A DNA stretch of 64,000 nucleotides from Mycolicibacterium sp. CBMA 247 (GTDB taxonomy: Bacteria; Actinomycetota; Actinomycetes; Mycobacteriales; Mycobacteriaceae): contig NZ_VTGX01000004.1 in the NCBI RefSeq assembly GCF_009729095.1, positions 1 to 64,000 on the forward strand, written 5' to 3'. Every line of letters starts with the position of its first letter. Within the stretch, counting starts at the first letter, position 1. Positions 1 to 11,098 of the stretch are shown here, in pieces. Below the pieces are notes generated by a model. The model was not told the DNA's origin. It searched no databases and saw nothing but the letters and a program-made list of their open reading frames with translations. The position numbers and the translations under genes were made by a program.

Positions 1-39
1 CGTTCGTCCTGAGCCAGAATCAAACTCTCCAAACAAAAA
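1..39 (-). rRNA. rrs: 16S ribosomal RNA, 5' end (partial)
   Basis: Read on the minus strand, the first 39 bases are the conserved 5' end of bacterial 16S rRNA, including the region used for universal primer 27F (GAGAGTTTGAT followed by CTGGCTCAG). The gene continues off the left edge of the window. It lies downstream of murA, as the rrnA operon does in mycobacteria. The base after GATT is a T where mycobacterial 16S usually has a C; one base is too little to interpret. Confidence 0.95.
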
Positions 40-253
40 CTTCCCATCCAAAGACAGGCAGAATTCAATCAGAAAAATCCGATCACAAACAAAAGACACC
101 AACAAACTGGCATCAAAAAAACAAACAGCCACACCCTAAACGGGAAAAAGAGCGTGGCCAAAAACAACAAACAAAAACCACCAAACACACTATTGAGTTC
201 TCAAACAACAGACTTCTTCTTCTTTGTCACCCTGTTTTGGGGCAACCCCGCCA
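40..253 (-). other. rRNA operon leader (transcribed spacer upstream of 16S)
   Basis: This A/T-richer stretch between the promoter-proximal part and the mature 16S 5' end has no plausible gene. On the minus strand positions 191-210 read as TGTTTGAGAACTCAATA-type sequence, matching the conserved leader element of mycobacterial rRNA operons. It contains a small inverted repeat (TTGAG/CTCAA). Leaders of this kind carry antitermination and RNase III processing signals; which bases do so here is inference. Confidence 0.75.
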
Positions 254-282
254 GCTTTATCGGAATCTTGCCGGCAAGTCAA
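254..282 (-). promoter_or_regulatory. rRNA operon promoter, proximal (P3-like)
   Basis: On the minus strand a -35 box TTGACT (277-282) and a -10 box TAAAGC (254-259) are separated by 17 bp. This is a close match to the mycobacterial SigA consensus and lies about 215 bp upstream of the 16S 5' end. Confidence 0.8.
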
Positions 283-328
283 GTTGCTTCTTTTTGGCTT
301 ATTTCATCCGGTCTGAGGCAACCTCGCC

Positions 329-358
329 AGCTTAGTACGATCTCCGCTGGCTTGTCAA
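329..358 (-). promoter_or_regulatory. rRNA operon promoter, middle (P2-like)
   Basis: On the minus strand a consensus -35 TTGACA (353-358) and a -10 TAAGCT (329-334) are 18 bp apart. The bases just after the -10 (TGGCG or GGCG) recur after the proximal promoter, which suggests that the two modules are duplicates. Confidence 0.8.
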
Positions 359-404
359 GTCGCTCCGGTCCGGGTTGTTTTACCCGCTCCGCGGCGACTT
401 CAAA

Positions 405-434
405 AGATTAGCGCGAGCCAGCCTGCAAGGTCAA
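405..434 (-). promoter_or_regulatory. rRNA operon promoter, distal (P1-like)
   Basis: On the minus strand a -35 TTGACC (429-434) and -10 TAATCT (405-410) are 18 bp apart, starting about 50 bp after the murA stop codon. It is the first of three promoters whose -10 boxes are about 75 bp apart. Confidence 0.8.
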
Positions 435-486
435 ATCGGCTGGTCAGCGCGATTTCGAGACTGGCGAACAGGCTCGAACGTGCTGC

Positions 487-1743
487 CTAGGAGCCTACTC
501 GTTCGATCTCGGCTCCGAGGCTCAGCAGGTTCTCGACGAACAACGGGTAGCCGCGATCGATATGAAAAACGTCGTGGACCTCGGTTTCTCCGTCGGCGAC
601 CAAGCCGGCGAGCACCAGGCCTGCGCCGGCCCGGATGTCGGAGGACCACACCGGAGCGCTCGAAAGCTGCGGGATTCCCCGCACCACCGCATGGTGCCCG
701 TCCGTCCGTGCGTCTGCCCCCAGCCGGATCATCTCCTCGACGAACCGGAACCGTGCTTCGAACACGTTCTCGGTGATCATCGAGGTGCCGTCGGCCACCG
801 CCGCCAGCCCGATCGCCATCGGCTGCAGGTCTGTCGGGAATCCCGGGAACGGCAACGTCGCCACATTGACCGCCTTGGGGCGCTCGTACTGAACCACCCG
901 GAAGCCGTGGTCGTTCTGCGTCACCGTCGCGCCGGCATCATGCAACTTGTGCAGCACCAGCTGCAGGTGTTGCGGATCCACACCCGTCACCGAGATGTCT
1001 CCGCGCGTCATCGCCGCGGCTATCCCCCACGTTGCCGCCACGATCCGGTCGCCGATCACCCGGTGCTGTGTCGGATACAGCCGATCGACACCGGTGATCG
1101 TCAGCGTCGATGTCCCCGCGCCGCTGACCTTGGCGCCCATCTGGTTGAGCATCGCGCAGATGTCGACGATGTCGGGCTCGCGCGCCGCGTTGTGGATCGT
1201 GGTGACACCTTCGGCCAGCACCGCGGCCATCAGGATGTTCTCGGTCGCCCCCACTGACGGGAACTCCAATTGGATCTCAGCACCGCGCAGATGATCGGCT
1301 TCGGCCACCACACAGCCGTGCTCGATATTGCAGGTCGCACCCAGTTGGCGCAGTCCGGCCTGGTGCATGTCCAGAGGCCGCGATCCGATCGCGTCACCAC
1401 CCGGCAGGGCAACCTTGGCCTTCTTGCAGCGTCCGACCAGGGGTCCCAACACGCACACCGATGCGCGGAACTGCCGGACCGCGGCGAAATCGGCGTCGTA
1501 CTTCGGCTCATCGGGCGATGTGATCCGCACGGTGTCGCCATCGAGTTCCACGGTGGCCCCCAACCCCCGCAGCACCTCGGCCATCAGCGGCACATCGAGG
1601 ATGTCGGGGCAATTGGTGATCGTGCTCGTGCCTTCGGCCAGCAACGAGGCGGCCATCAGTTTCAGCACACTGTTTTTCGCGCCACCGACAGCAACTTCGC
1701 CTGATAACCGGTTCCCCCCGGTCACCAAGAATCGCTCGCTCAC
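487..1743 (-). CDS. murA: UDP-N-acetylglucosamine 1-carboxyvinyltransferase MurA
   Basis: This enzyme carries out the first committed step of peptidoglycan synthesis, transferring enolpyruvate from PEP to UDP-GlcNAc in the cytoplasm. The 418-residue product is full length for the family. The N-terminal GGAKN substrate-binding segment (residues 20-24) is present. The active-site loop reads LPGGDAIGSRP, with Asp117 at the position of the fosfomycin-reactive Cys115 of E. coli MurA. This substitution is known in M. tuberculosis and explains natural fosfomycin resistance. The start is a GTG encoding MSERF, which fits mycobacterial homologues. The gene lies directly upstream of the rRNA operon in the same direction, and a divergent cobalamin adenosyltransferase gene begins 97 bp away. 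Confidence 0.97.
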   Translation of the reverse strand: MSERFLVTGGNRLSGEVAVGGAKNSVLKLMAASLLAEGTSTITNCPDILDVPLMAEVLRGLGATVELDGDTVRITSPDEPKYDADFAAVRQFRASVCVLGPLVGRCKKAKVALPGGDAIGSRPLDMHQAGLRQLGATCNIEHGCVVAEADHLRGAEIQLEFPSVGATENILMAAVLAEGVTTIHNAAREPDIVDICAMLNQMGAKVSGAGTSTLTITGVDRLYPTQHRVIGDRIVAATWGIAAAMTRGDISVTGVDPQHLQLVLHKLHDAGATVTQNDHGFRVVQYERPKAVNVATLPFPGFPTDLQPMAIGLAAVADGTSMITENVFEARFRFVEEMIRLGADARTDGHHAVVRGIPQLSSAPVWSSDIRAGAGLVLAGLVADGETEVHDVFHIDRGYPLFVENLLSLGAEIERVGS

Positions 1744-1840
1744 GCCGGTCAGTGTAAACAGCCTGCCGTCGAGTTTCCGTCTGCTCGGACAGATCCGGCG
1801 AGCCCCGATCGGTTGTCCGCAAGCCCGGTACGGTTCAGCT

Positions 1841-2413
1841 ATGGCAGTTCATCTGACCCGCATCTATACCCGCACCGGCGACGACGGCACGACCGGGCTG
1901 AGTGACTTCAGCAGGGTTTCCAAGAACGATTCGAGGTTGGCGGCCTACGCCGACTGTGACGAAGCCAACGCCGCCATCGGCGTCGCGGTTGCCCTGGGGA
2001 ACCCAGGTCAGCAAATCCTGCCGGTATTGCGCCAGATTCAGAACGACCTGTTCGACGCGGGCGCCGACTTGTCTACGCCGGTGGTGGAAAACCCCGAGCA
2101 CCCACCGCTGCGGATCTCCCAGGCCTACATCGACCGGCTGGAGAAGTGGTGTGACGAGTTCAATGAGGCGCTGCCTGCACTGAATTCGTTCATCCTGCCC
2201 GGTGGCACTCCACTGTCGGCGCTCTTGCACGTCGCCCGGACCGTGGCTCGCCGCGCTGAGCGGTCAGCCTGGATTGCCGTGGACGAGCACGGGGATTCGG
2301 TCAGCGTCCTGCCGGCGAAGTACCTCAACCGGCTATCGGATCTGTTGTTCATCCTGTCCCGGGTCGCGAACCCGGAGGGAGACGTCCTCTGGAAACCCGG
2401 AGCGGATCAGTAA
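1841..2413 (+). CDS. Cob(I)alamin adenosyltransferase, PduO type
   Basis: The 190-residue product is a PduO-type ATP:cob(I)alamin adenosyltransferase, which transfers the adenosyl group from ATP to reduced cobalamin to make coenzyme B12. The N-terminal signature YTRTGDDGTTGL binds ATP in this family, and the segment ADCDEANAAIG follows as expected. A C-terminal helical bundle includes the ARRAER-type motif. The chosen ATG gives a family-typical N-terminus (MAVHLTRIYT); an upstream in-frame extension would run across murA and is not credible. It is the counterpart of Rv1314c. Its end overlaps the convergent DUF2550 gene by 7 bp. Confidence 0.95.
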   Translation: MAVHLTRIYTRTGDDGTTGLSDFSRVSKNDSRLAAYADCDEANAAIGVAVALGNPGQQILPVLRQIQNDLFDAGADLSTPVVENPEHPPLRISQAYIDRLEKWCDEFNEALPALNSFILPGGTPLSALLHVARTVARRAERSAWIAVDEHGDSVSVLPAKYLNRLSDLLFILSRVANPEGDVLWKPGADQ

Positions 2414-2853
2414 TTACGGCGGCGAGTTCGCGGCGACGGCCGCGACTCAAGCCAAGAGGTGAACGCAGTCAGGGCGCCCCGGTCCAGGGCGATCTCATAG
2501 CCCTGCCGACGTTCGGGACTGGTGTCACGCAGTTCGAGTATCACTATCTGATCAGTCATGATGTCGAATTCATCGCCACGCGGGGCTCGGCGCGACACCA
2601 CTTCCAGCCCCCGCCGGCTCAATCGTCGATCAGGCCACCACCGCATGCTGGAGAGCCGGTAGAAACCGGCCTCCCCTCCCCGGTAGCGCATCACACCGTG
2701 GCGCCAGCCACTACCGCCGTCGGCGGGGACGTCGCGCAGGATGGCGGCTGTTCCGCCCACCTGACGCAGCTTCCACAGTCGGTAACTCAGGGCACCGACC
2801 GCCAGTAGCAGAACGCAGACGAGCGCGACCATGGCAATCATGGGCGCGCTCAT
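2407..2853 (-). CDS. DUF2550 family membrane-anchored protein
   Basis: The 148-residue protein starts with one hydrophobic segment (about residues 4-22, MIAMVALVCVLLLAVGALSY) and then has a soluble domain with several Trp and Arg residues. Its composition and its position right after atpC match the mycobacterial DUF2550 family (Rv1312 in M. tuberculosis). The function is not known. The start at 2853 was preferred because the longer reading would overlap atpC by more than 70 bp. The gene begins 16 bp after the atpC stop, so it is probably the last gene of the ATP synthase transcript. Confidence 0.85.
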   Translation of the reverse strand: MSAPMIAMVALVCVLLLAVGALSYRLWKLRQVGGTAAILRDVPADGGSGWRHGVMRYRGGEAGFYRLSSMRWWPDRRLSRRGLEVVSRRAPRGDEFDIMTDQIVILELRDTSPERRQGYEIALDRGALTAFTSWLESRPSPRTRRRNY

Positions 2854-2869
2854 CTGTCGTCGTCTGTCG

Positions 2870-3235
2870 TCAGTCGATCTGGCCGAGGGCGCGCAGCCGC
2901 GCCCGGCCCCATGCCGCAGTCTGCACGTCGTCGGACTCCGCATCCTGCTTGGCCGAGTCGGCGTCGATCTCGGATTCGAACTCAGCGTTCTCCACCAGGA
3001 TCCGGACCGTCTCCTCGGTCACCGACAGGAAACCGCCGTCAACGGCGATCCGCAGGTCGTCCTTGCCTTCGCGCTCGACCCGAACCATCGCGTCGTCCAC
3101 GAGCTGCGCCACCAACGGAATGTGCCGCGGCAGAATGCCGATCTCACCGGCGGTGGTCCTGGTGAAGACGAACGTAGCGGTGCCGGACCAGAGCTCACGC
3201 TCGACGGCAACGATCTCGACGTTCAAATCAGCCAT
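2870..3235 (-). CDS. atpC: ATP synthase F1 epsilon subunit
   Basis: The epsilon subunit forms part of the central rotor stalk and links gamma to the c-ring. The 121 residues are typical of mycobacterial epsilon, which is shorter than the E. coli protein because the C-terminal helical domain is reduced. The N-terminal beta-sandwich domain is recognisable (NVEIVAVERELWSG, then GEIGILPRHIPLVAQL). It is the last F1 gene, 42 bp after atpD. Confidence 0.96.
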   Translation of the reverse strand: MADLNVEIVAVERELWSGTATFVFTRTTAGEIGILPRHIPLVAQLVDDAMVRVEREGKDDLRIAVDGGFLSVTEETVRILVENAEFESEIDADSAKQDAESDDVQTAAWGRARLRALGQID

Positions 3236-3277
3236 GTCACACCACCTCCCTGTTACCGAACGGCTTGATCGTCATCA

Positions 3278-4708
<1,431 letters not shown>

Positions 4709-4733
4709 TTCTCTTCTTCGCTTCCTACGGGGC

Positions 4734-5657
4734 TTACTTGGCGTCGGCCAGCGCGTTGGCGCCGCCGACGATCTCGCTGATTTCCTGGGTGATCTGCGCC
4801 TGGCGCTCACGGTTGGCCGCCAACGTGAGTGCCTTGATCAGATCGTCGGCGTTGTCGGTGGCCGACTTCATGGCGCGCCGGCGCGATGCCGACTCCGATG
4901 CCGCCGCCTCGAGCAGCGCCGCATACACGCGGGTGGCGATATAGCGCGGCAACAACGCATCGAACAGGGTTTCGGCACTCGGCTCGAACGAATACAGCGT
5001 GTGCGGACCGGCTTCCGGCTCGCCGACGTACTCGACGACCATCGGAGCGATCCGCAGCGCCACCGCCGTCTGCGACAGCATCGACCGGAATTCGGTCGAC
5101 ACGATGTGCAGCTCGTCGACACCCAGAATGCCGTCGGCGCCAGCGTCGTCACCGGCGTCGTCGGCACCCGCCATGAACGCCGTCACCAGCGTGTCGGCGA
5201 TGTCCTTGGCATCCTCATACGTGGGCCGCTCCGAGAAGCCGGTCCACGACTCGATCACCGTGCGCTGCCGGAAGCTGTAGTAGCCCAGAGCTTTCCGGCC
5301 GACGACGTAGAGCACAGGATTCTTGCCCTCATCGCGAAGCAGCGAGAACAGCTCCTCGGCCCGGCGCAGCACGTTGGCGTTATAGCCACCGCACAGGCCA
5401 CGGTCCGAAGACACCACCAGCACACCGGCTCGTTTGGGCTCCGCCCGCTCGACGAGCAGCGGGTGATCCAGCGCGCTGGCCCCGGCAAGCTCGGTCAGCA
5501 TGTTGGTGATCTCAGTGGCGTAGGGCCGGGCCGCATCGACTCGGGCCTGCGCCTTGGCGATCCGCGACGTGGCGATCAGCTCCTGCGCCTTCGTGATCTT
5601 CTTGATCGACGAGGCGGAGCGGATACGCCCGCGTAGCTCGCGCAGTGTGGCTGCCAT
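4734..5657 (-). CDS. atpG: ATP synthase F1 gamma subunit
   Basis: The gamma subunit is the central rotor shaft. The 307-residue protein has the conserved N-terminal helix (LRELRGRIRSASSIKKITKAQELIATSRI) and C-terminal helix (ALIKALTLAANRERQAQITQEI-type). Between residues about 164 and 178 it carries an acidic, Gly/Ala-rich loop (GADDAGDDAGADGIL). A loop of this kind is specific to mycobacterial gamma and has been linked to control of coupling. It lies 7 bp after atpA. Confidence 0.97.
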   Translation of the reverse strand: MAATLRELRGRIRSASSIKKITKAQELIATSRIAKAQARVDAARPYATEITNMLTELAGASALDHPLLVERAEPKRAGVLVVSSDRGLCGGYNANVLRRAEELFSLLRDEGKNPVLYVVGRKALGYYSFRQRTVIESWTGFSERPTYEDAKDIADTLVTAFMAGADDAGDDAGADGILGVDELHIVSTEFRSMLSQTAVALRIAPMVVEYVGEPEAGPHTLYSFEPSAETLFDALLPRYIATRVYAALLEAAASESASRRRAMKSATDNADDLIKALTLAANRERQAQITQEISEIVGGANALADAK

Positions 5658-5664
5658 TGGTTAC

Positions 5665-7314
<1,650 letters not shown>

Positions 7315-7376
7315 GGTTTTTCGTCTTCCTACCTTGTTCTTGGGTTCATTCGTGGGTCGGGGCCGGACTTGTCGCT

Positions 7377-7396
7377 TCCTCGCGCAAGCGCTCGTC
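7377..7396. repeat. 20-nt repeat, copy 1 (atpH-atpA gap)
   Basis: The 20 bases TCCTCGCGCAAGCGCTCGTC are found here and again, identically, at 13026-13045. This copy covers the last bases of the atpH stop codon and the start of the atpH-atpA gap. The core GCGCAAGCGC is nearly self-complementary. Confidence 0.6.
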
Positions 7397-8732
7397 AGTC
7401 CGGCAGCTGGGTCGCAGCGGCGGCCAGTCGGGACGAGATGGAGCCGTCGATCACTTCGTCACCGACGGTGATCGACAGACCACCGAGCACTTCCGGGTCG
7501 ACGTGCAACTGCACCGACACCGGGTGACCGTAGATGCGGGTGAGCACCTCGGACAGCCGGGTCCGCTGGGCATCGGTGAGGTCAGCCGCGGCGGTCACGT
7601 GGGCGACAACCTCACCGCGGCGGGACACCGCGAGCTCGGCGAGGTCGATGACCGCCTCGTCGGCACGCTCACCGCGCAGTAGTCCCACAGTCTGGGCCAG
7701 CAGCGCCGCTGCGGTCCCGTTCACACCCGTGTTGCCGCCAAGCGCCTTGTCCAGCAAGGCAACTCGGCTGTCGGCCGGGGTGGTGTAGTCACTGAGCAGA
7801 GCCGAGAGCTTGGGCTCGGCGTCGAGCAGGCGGCCGAACCGGAACAGCTGGTCTTCCACCTCATCGACCTCACCGGCGACCTCGGCGCGCTTCAGCAACG
7901 CCAGACGTGCGGTGTGTTCAACAGCGTCGACCAGGTTCGACTCGGTCGACCAGCGCTGCGAGACGGCGGTCCGCAGCACGTCCAAGGCGGTGTTGCCGAC
8001 CTTGCCGGACAGCAGGCGCTCGAGCAGCTGCACCTTGGCGGCAGCGTCGTCGGTCGGCTCGGCCAGATGCTTGGCGAGCGCCGACTCAGACAGCAGCAGC
8101 TTGGCCACCGAGGTCAGCTCATCAGCGAGCGCGGTCAGCCCATCGGCATCCAGACCTGTTGCGACCGAGTCGAACTTGTCGACCACGACGGCCAGCGACT
8201 CGCGGCTGGCAGCACGCAGCTTGGCCGTTGCGGCGGTATCGATCACCACGGCCGACGGGGCCATCTGGTCAAGCTCGGCCAGGAACCGGTCGACGGTGGC
8301 CGCCTGCGCGGCCGGGTCGGCGACGTGTGCCCGCACCAGTGCGTCTGCCTTGGCCACCGACTCCGACCCGAGGCCGGTCCGCAGCTGGCGAATGAGTTGC
8401 TGGCGCATCAGCTGAACCTGCTGGACGCCCTGTGCCTTGATCCGCTCGGCATCCGTGCCGGCCTGCTCGGCCATCTGGGCGGTGATCCGCTCGGAGTCCT
8501 GGGAGGCCTCGTCGGTCACCTTGGTCGACTCGGCCCTGGCGTCGGCGAGTGCCTTGGCGTGCATCTCATCGGCTTCGGCGAGTTTCTTCGCCGCATTGGC
8601 GCTCTCGGCGAGGGCGACCCGCACGGCGTCCTGTTGCTTCTGCATCAGGCTCCGCACCGGCGGCACCACCCACTTGATGATGATGTAGGCGATGACGGCA
8701 AAGCCGATCAGCTGCCCGATAAATATCGACAT
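7395..8732 (-). CDS. atpH: ATP synthase fused b-delta subunit
   Basis: This 445-residue protein is the mycobacterial fusion of a second b subunit with delta. It has one N-terminal membrane helix (about residues 5-20), a long charged alpha-helical stalk to about residue 165, and a C-terminal delta domain that caps F1 (ending MEAVIDGSISSRLAAAATQL-like, with the conserved ...DEVIDGSISSRL segment). Separate delta genes are absent. Its start codon directly abuts the stop of atpF, so translation is probably coupled. Confidence 0.95.
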   Translation of the reverse strand: MSIFIGQLIGFAVIAYIIIKWVVPPVRSLMQKQQDAVRVALAESANAAKKLAEADEMHAKALADARAESTKVTDEASQDSERITAQMAEQAGTDAERIKAQGVQQVQLMRQQLIRQLRTGLGSESVAKADALVRAHVADPAAQAATVDRFLAELDQMAPSAVVIDTAATAKLRAASRESLAVVVDKFDSVATGLDADGLTALADELTSVAKLLLSESALAKHLAEPTDDAAAKVQLLERLLSGKVGNTALDVLRTAVSQRWSTESNLVDAVEHTARLALLKRAEVAGEVDEVEDQLFRFGRLLDAEPKLSALLSDYTTPADSRVALLDKALGGNTGVNGTAAALLAQTVGLLRGERADEAVIDLAELAVSRRGEVVAHVTAAADLTDAQRTRLSEVLTRIYGHPVSVQLHVDPEVLGGLSITVGDEVIDGSISSRLAAAATQLPD

Positions 8733-9248
8733 TTACTGCGTCCCACCTGATTTCACGTCGACGCCCAAAATACGGCTGGCCAGGGTCTGCGAGAGTCCGT
8801 CCACCGACGACTCCAGACCCGACCGCACGTCGGCACTCTGGGCAGCAAGCTGCTCATCGGCCTGGCGCACATCTTCGGCCACCTCGGTGCTGGCCTCGGC
8901 GCGCTTGGCATCGACCACCTCGCGGCCCGCAGCACGGGCCTCGTCACGGATCGCCGACGCCTCGGTACGCGCCCCGGCCATCGCCTCGTCATAGTCGGCC
9001 TGCGCCGCGGCCACCTGCTCGGCCGACTTCCGATTGTCGGCGGCGGTATTTGCCAGCATCGCTTCGCGCTCTGCCAGCACCTTGCCGACCGGTGGCACAA
9101 CCCATTTCGCGATCACACCGAGCACGATCAAGAAGATGATCAGCACGGCGAAGAAGGTGCCGTTGGGAACCAGGAAGTTGCTCTGGCCCCCACCGCCGCC
9201 CTCCGCTGCCTGGCTGGCAGCCAGGATCGTTGCGCTCAGTTCACCCAT
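8733..9248 (-). CDS. atpF: ATP synthase Fo b subunit
   Basis: The 171-residue b subunit has a membrane helix at about residues 28-48 (FFAVLIIFLIVLGVIAKW) after a short Gly-rich N-terminus, and then a long helical peripheral stalk rich in Ala, Glu and Arg. It lies 9 bp after atpE and abuts atpH, with which it forms the peripheral stalk. Confidence 0.95.
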   Translation of the reverse strand: MGELSATILAASQAAEGGGGGQSNFLVPNGTFFAVLIIFLIVLGVIAKWVVPPVGKVLAEREAMLANTAADNRKSAEQVAAAQADYDEAMAGARTEASAIRDEARAAGREVVDAKRAEASTEVAEDVRQADEQLAAQSADVRSGLESSVDGLSQTLASRILGVDVKSGGTQ

Positions 9249-9257
9249 GCCGATGGA

Positions 9258-9518
9258 CTACTGCAGGCCCGGGGTGGCGAACACGAACAGCGCCATGAAG
9301 GCCAGGTTGATGAAGTACGCGGCCTCCACCAGACCGACGGTGATGAAGAACGGGGTGAACAGCCGGCCCTGGGCCTCGGGCTGCCGGGCGATGCCCGAGA
9401 TCAGCGCGTTACCCGCGATACCGTCGCCGATACCGGCGCCGATGGCGCCGCCACCCATGATCAAACCGCCACCGATCAGCGCGCCGGCCGTGATGAGGGC
9501 GTTGGGGTCGAGTTCCAT
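9258..9518 (-). CDS. atpE: ATP synthase Fo c subunit
   Basis: This 86-residue hairpin of two membrane helices makes up the proton-carrying ring. The essential carboxylate is Glu65 (LVEAAYF); Asp32, Ala67 and Ile70 correspond to the bedaquiline-contact residues Asp28, Ala63 and Ile66 of M. tuberculosis, and all are unchanged. The N-terminus MELDPNA and the length match rapid growers rather than the tubercle bacillus. An RBS-like AAGGAGGATAAAAGG precedes the ATG. Confidence 0.97.
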   Translation of the reverse strand: MELDPNALITAGALIGGGLIMGGGAIGAGIGDGIAGNALISGIARQPEAQGRLFTPFFITVGLVEAAYFINLAFMALFVFATPGLQ

Positions 9519-9599
9519 TCCTTTTATCCTCCTTGATAACTGGTGGCTGTGCCGCCAGAGGTTCGGGTCGTGCAGTTGTAAGGGTCTAGCCGGTCATGC

Positions 9600-10376
9600 T
9601 CAGTGCTCGTCGTGGTCCAGCTCCATCGACTGGCTGAAGTACAGGATCGTCAGCAGCGAGAAGATGAACGCCTGGATCAGGCCGACGAACAGGTCGAAGG
9701 TCTTCCAGATCGCGTTGGGCGCCCACTGGATGTACCAGGGGAACATCGCGATCAGCGAGACCAGGATGCCGCCGGCGAAGATGTTGCCGAAAAGACGGAG
9801 GGCCAGCGAGATCGGCTTGGCGAGTTCCTCGACGATGTTGATCGGCGCGAGCAGGGCGACGTGGCCCTTGACGACCTTGACCGGGTGCCCGATGATGCCG
9901 CGGCGCCAGATGCCGGCCGCGTGGTAGGCGACGAACACGAACAGCGCGAGCGCCAGCACGAAGTTGATGTCAGAGGCCGGCGGCTGGTACCACTCGGCGG
10001 CGGCACCGTCCGGTCCCCCGTACTGCAGCGGCAGCACCGCCAGCCAGTTGGAGATCAGGATGAAGACGAAGATCGTCACCGCCAGAGGAAGCACGAACGG
10101 CGCGACCTTCATGCCGATGGCGCTCTCGATCTGCCCGCGCATCTGGATGGTCAGGGCCTCCCAGAACAGCTGCACACCGCCCGGCACGCCGGTTGAGGTG
10201 ACCTTAGCCCGCAGGACGAACGCCAGCGCGATCACGATCACCGCGGTAACCGCGGTGGCCAGGATGGTGTCACCGTTGAACGTCATCCCGAACAGCTCGA
10301 ACACCATCGTGTGGTGGCCGACGTGGATGGCGGCACCACCCTCTTCGGCGGCGAGCACGGTCGTCGTCTGAGTCAT
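9600..10376 (-). CDS. atpB: ATP synthase Fo a subunit
   Basis: The 258-residue membrane protein forms the proton half-channels beside the c-ring. The essential arginine lies in the helix ISLALRLFGNIFAG (Arg194). Five or so hydrophobic helices are visible, including TAVTAVIVIALAFVL and FVLPLAVTIFVFILIS. It starts the Fo block, 81 bp before atpE, and lies 10 bp after the AtpI-like gene. Confidence 0.96.
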   Translation of the reverse strand: MTQTTTVLAAEEGGAAIHVGHHTMVFELFGMTFNGDTILATAVTAVIVIALAFVLRAKVTSTGVPGGVQLFWEALTIQMRGQIESAIGMKVAPFVLPLAVTIFVFILISNWLAVLPLQYGGPDGAAAEWYQPPASDINFVLALALFVFVAYHAAGIWRRGIIGHPVKVVKGHVALLAPINIVEELAKPISLALRLFGNIFAGGILVSLIAMFPWYIQWAPNAIWKTFDLFVGLIQAFIFSLLTILYFSQSMELDHDEH

Positions 10377-10386
10377 TTAGGTCAGC

Positions 10387-10836
10387 TCAACCCTTCGATT
10401 CCGAATCCAAGACATCCAGGCCATTCGCGCGGATCTTCCGCAGCACGGGGATACTGGTGCTCATCACCAGCAGCGCCTGGAAAATCGCCAGCCCGAACAG
10501 CACCGCGATGCCGCCCGAGGTTTTGAAGACAAACGCGATCGCAAGTGCGATCGCGGTGATGATCAGCAGCCGCGACGCGGAGTTCACGGCCATCTTCTTC
10601 TTGAGCGGGTGATCCTCGGCCGTGATCGATTCGACGGCCCGGCGCACCAGAAGGGCGTTGACCAAGCCGAGGACCAGGCCGACGCCGAAGAAGGCTCCGA
10701 AAAGAATGTGTCCGGTGAATCCGGCGGCCAGAAGGGCCAGCGCGGTCAGGGCTACGCAAACAATGAGGAGGCGCAGCGGCCGGAAGGCCACTGACGGAAA
10801 CACCAACGGCGCGTCTTGCGCTGGTGTCGTCACCAC
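10387..10836 (-). CDS. AtpI-like membrane protein, first gene of the atp operon
   Basis: This 149-residue protein has about four hydrophobic segments and lies immediately upstream of atpB. Its position and membrane character match Rv1303, the AtpI-like protein at the head of the mycobacterial atp operon. AtpI proteins are thought to help in c-ring assembly; that role is inferred here. The start is a GTG at 10836. A palindromic hairpin lies about 155 bp upstream. Confidence 0.8.
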   Translation of the reverse strand: MVTTPAQDAPLVFPSVAFRPLRLLIVCVALTALALLAAGFTGHILFGAFFGVGLVLGLVNALLVRRAVESITAEDHPLKKKMAVNSASRLLIITAIALAIAFVFKTSGGIAVLFGLAIFQALLVMSTSIPVLRKIRANGLDVLDSESKG

Positions 10837-10925
10837 TTCACCCCAATCCCGCTGTTACGGAAAGCTGTCCCCTCGGATGCGCCAAGGACGGATACCGTCT
10901 GGCCAAACCCTGTGCGTGCCCGACG

Positions 10926-10931
10926 AGAATA
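10926..10931 (-). promoter_or_regulatory. Possible -10 box of the atp operon
   Basis: On the minus strand the hexamer TATTCT fits the SigA -10 pattern and lies about 90 bp upstream of the first atp gene. There is no convincing -35 box at the right distance, so this is a weak call. Confidence 0.3.
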
Positions 10932-10991
10932 TCGGAGGGCAACGGGCGGGCTGAAATCACCCACGGGGAGCTCCCTTTGTCGGTCGTTGAT

Positions 10992-11024
10992 CGGCACCTA
11001 ACGGTTCGTCGAACCGATGTGCCG
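10992..11024. terminator. Palindromic hairpin between wecA and the atp operon
   Basis: CGGCAC and GTGCCG arms flank a perfect 15-nt inverted repeat (CGGTTCG-T-CGAACCG, 11002-11016). As RNA it would fold to a stem of about 12 bp with a small internal loop. It lies 75 bp after the wecA stop and before the atpI-like start, with no U-tract, so it could be a terminator, an attenuator or a protein-binding palindrome. Confidence 0.5.
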
Positions 11025-11098
11025 GGCCGGCAACCCGCGAGGTTTTTCGGGTTCTGCCAGCACCGTACCACATGGTAGACACCCCTAAACGGGACCTA

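Noticed and set aside
154..776. Short frames in the rRNA leader
   Set aside because: They cross the rRNA promoters and murA on the opposite strand and have no coding character.
11066..11077. TACCA/TGGTA inverted repeat after wecA
   Set aside because: Five-base arms with a 2-base centre are likely chance.
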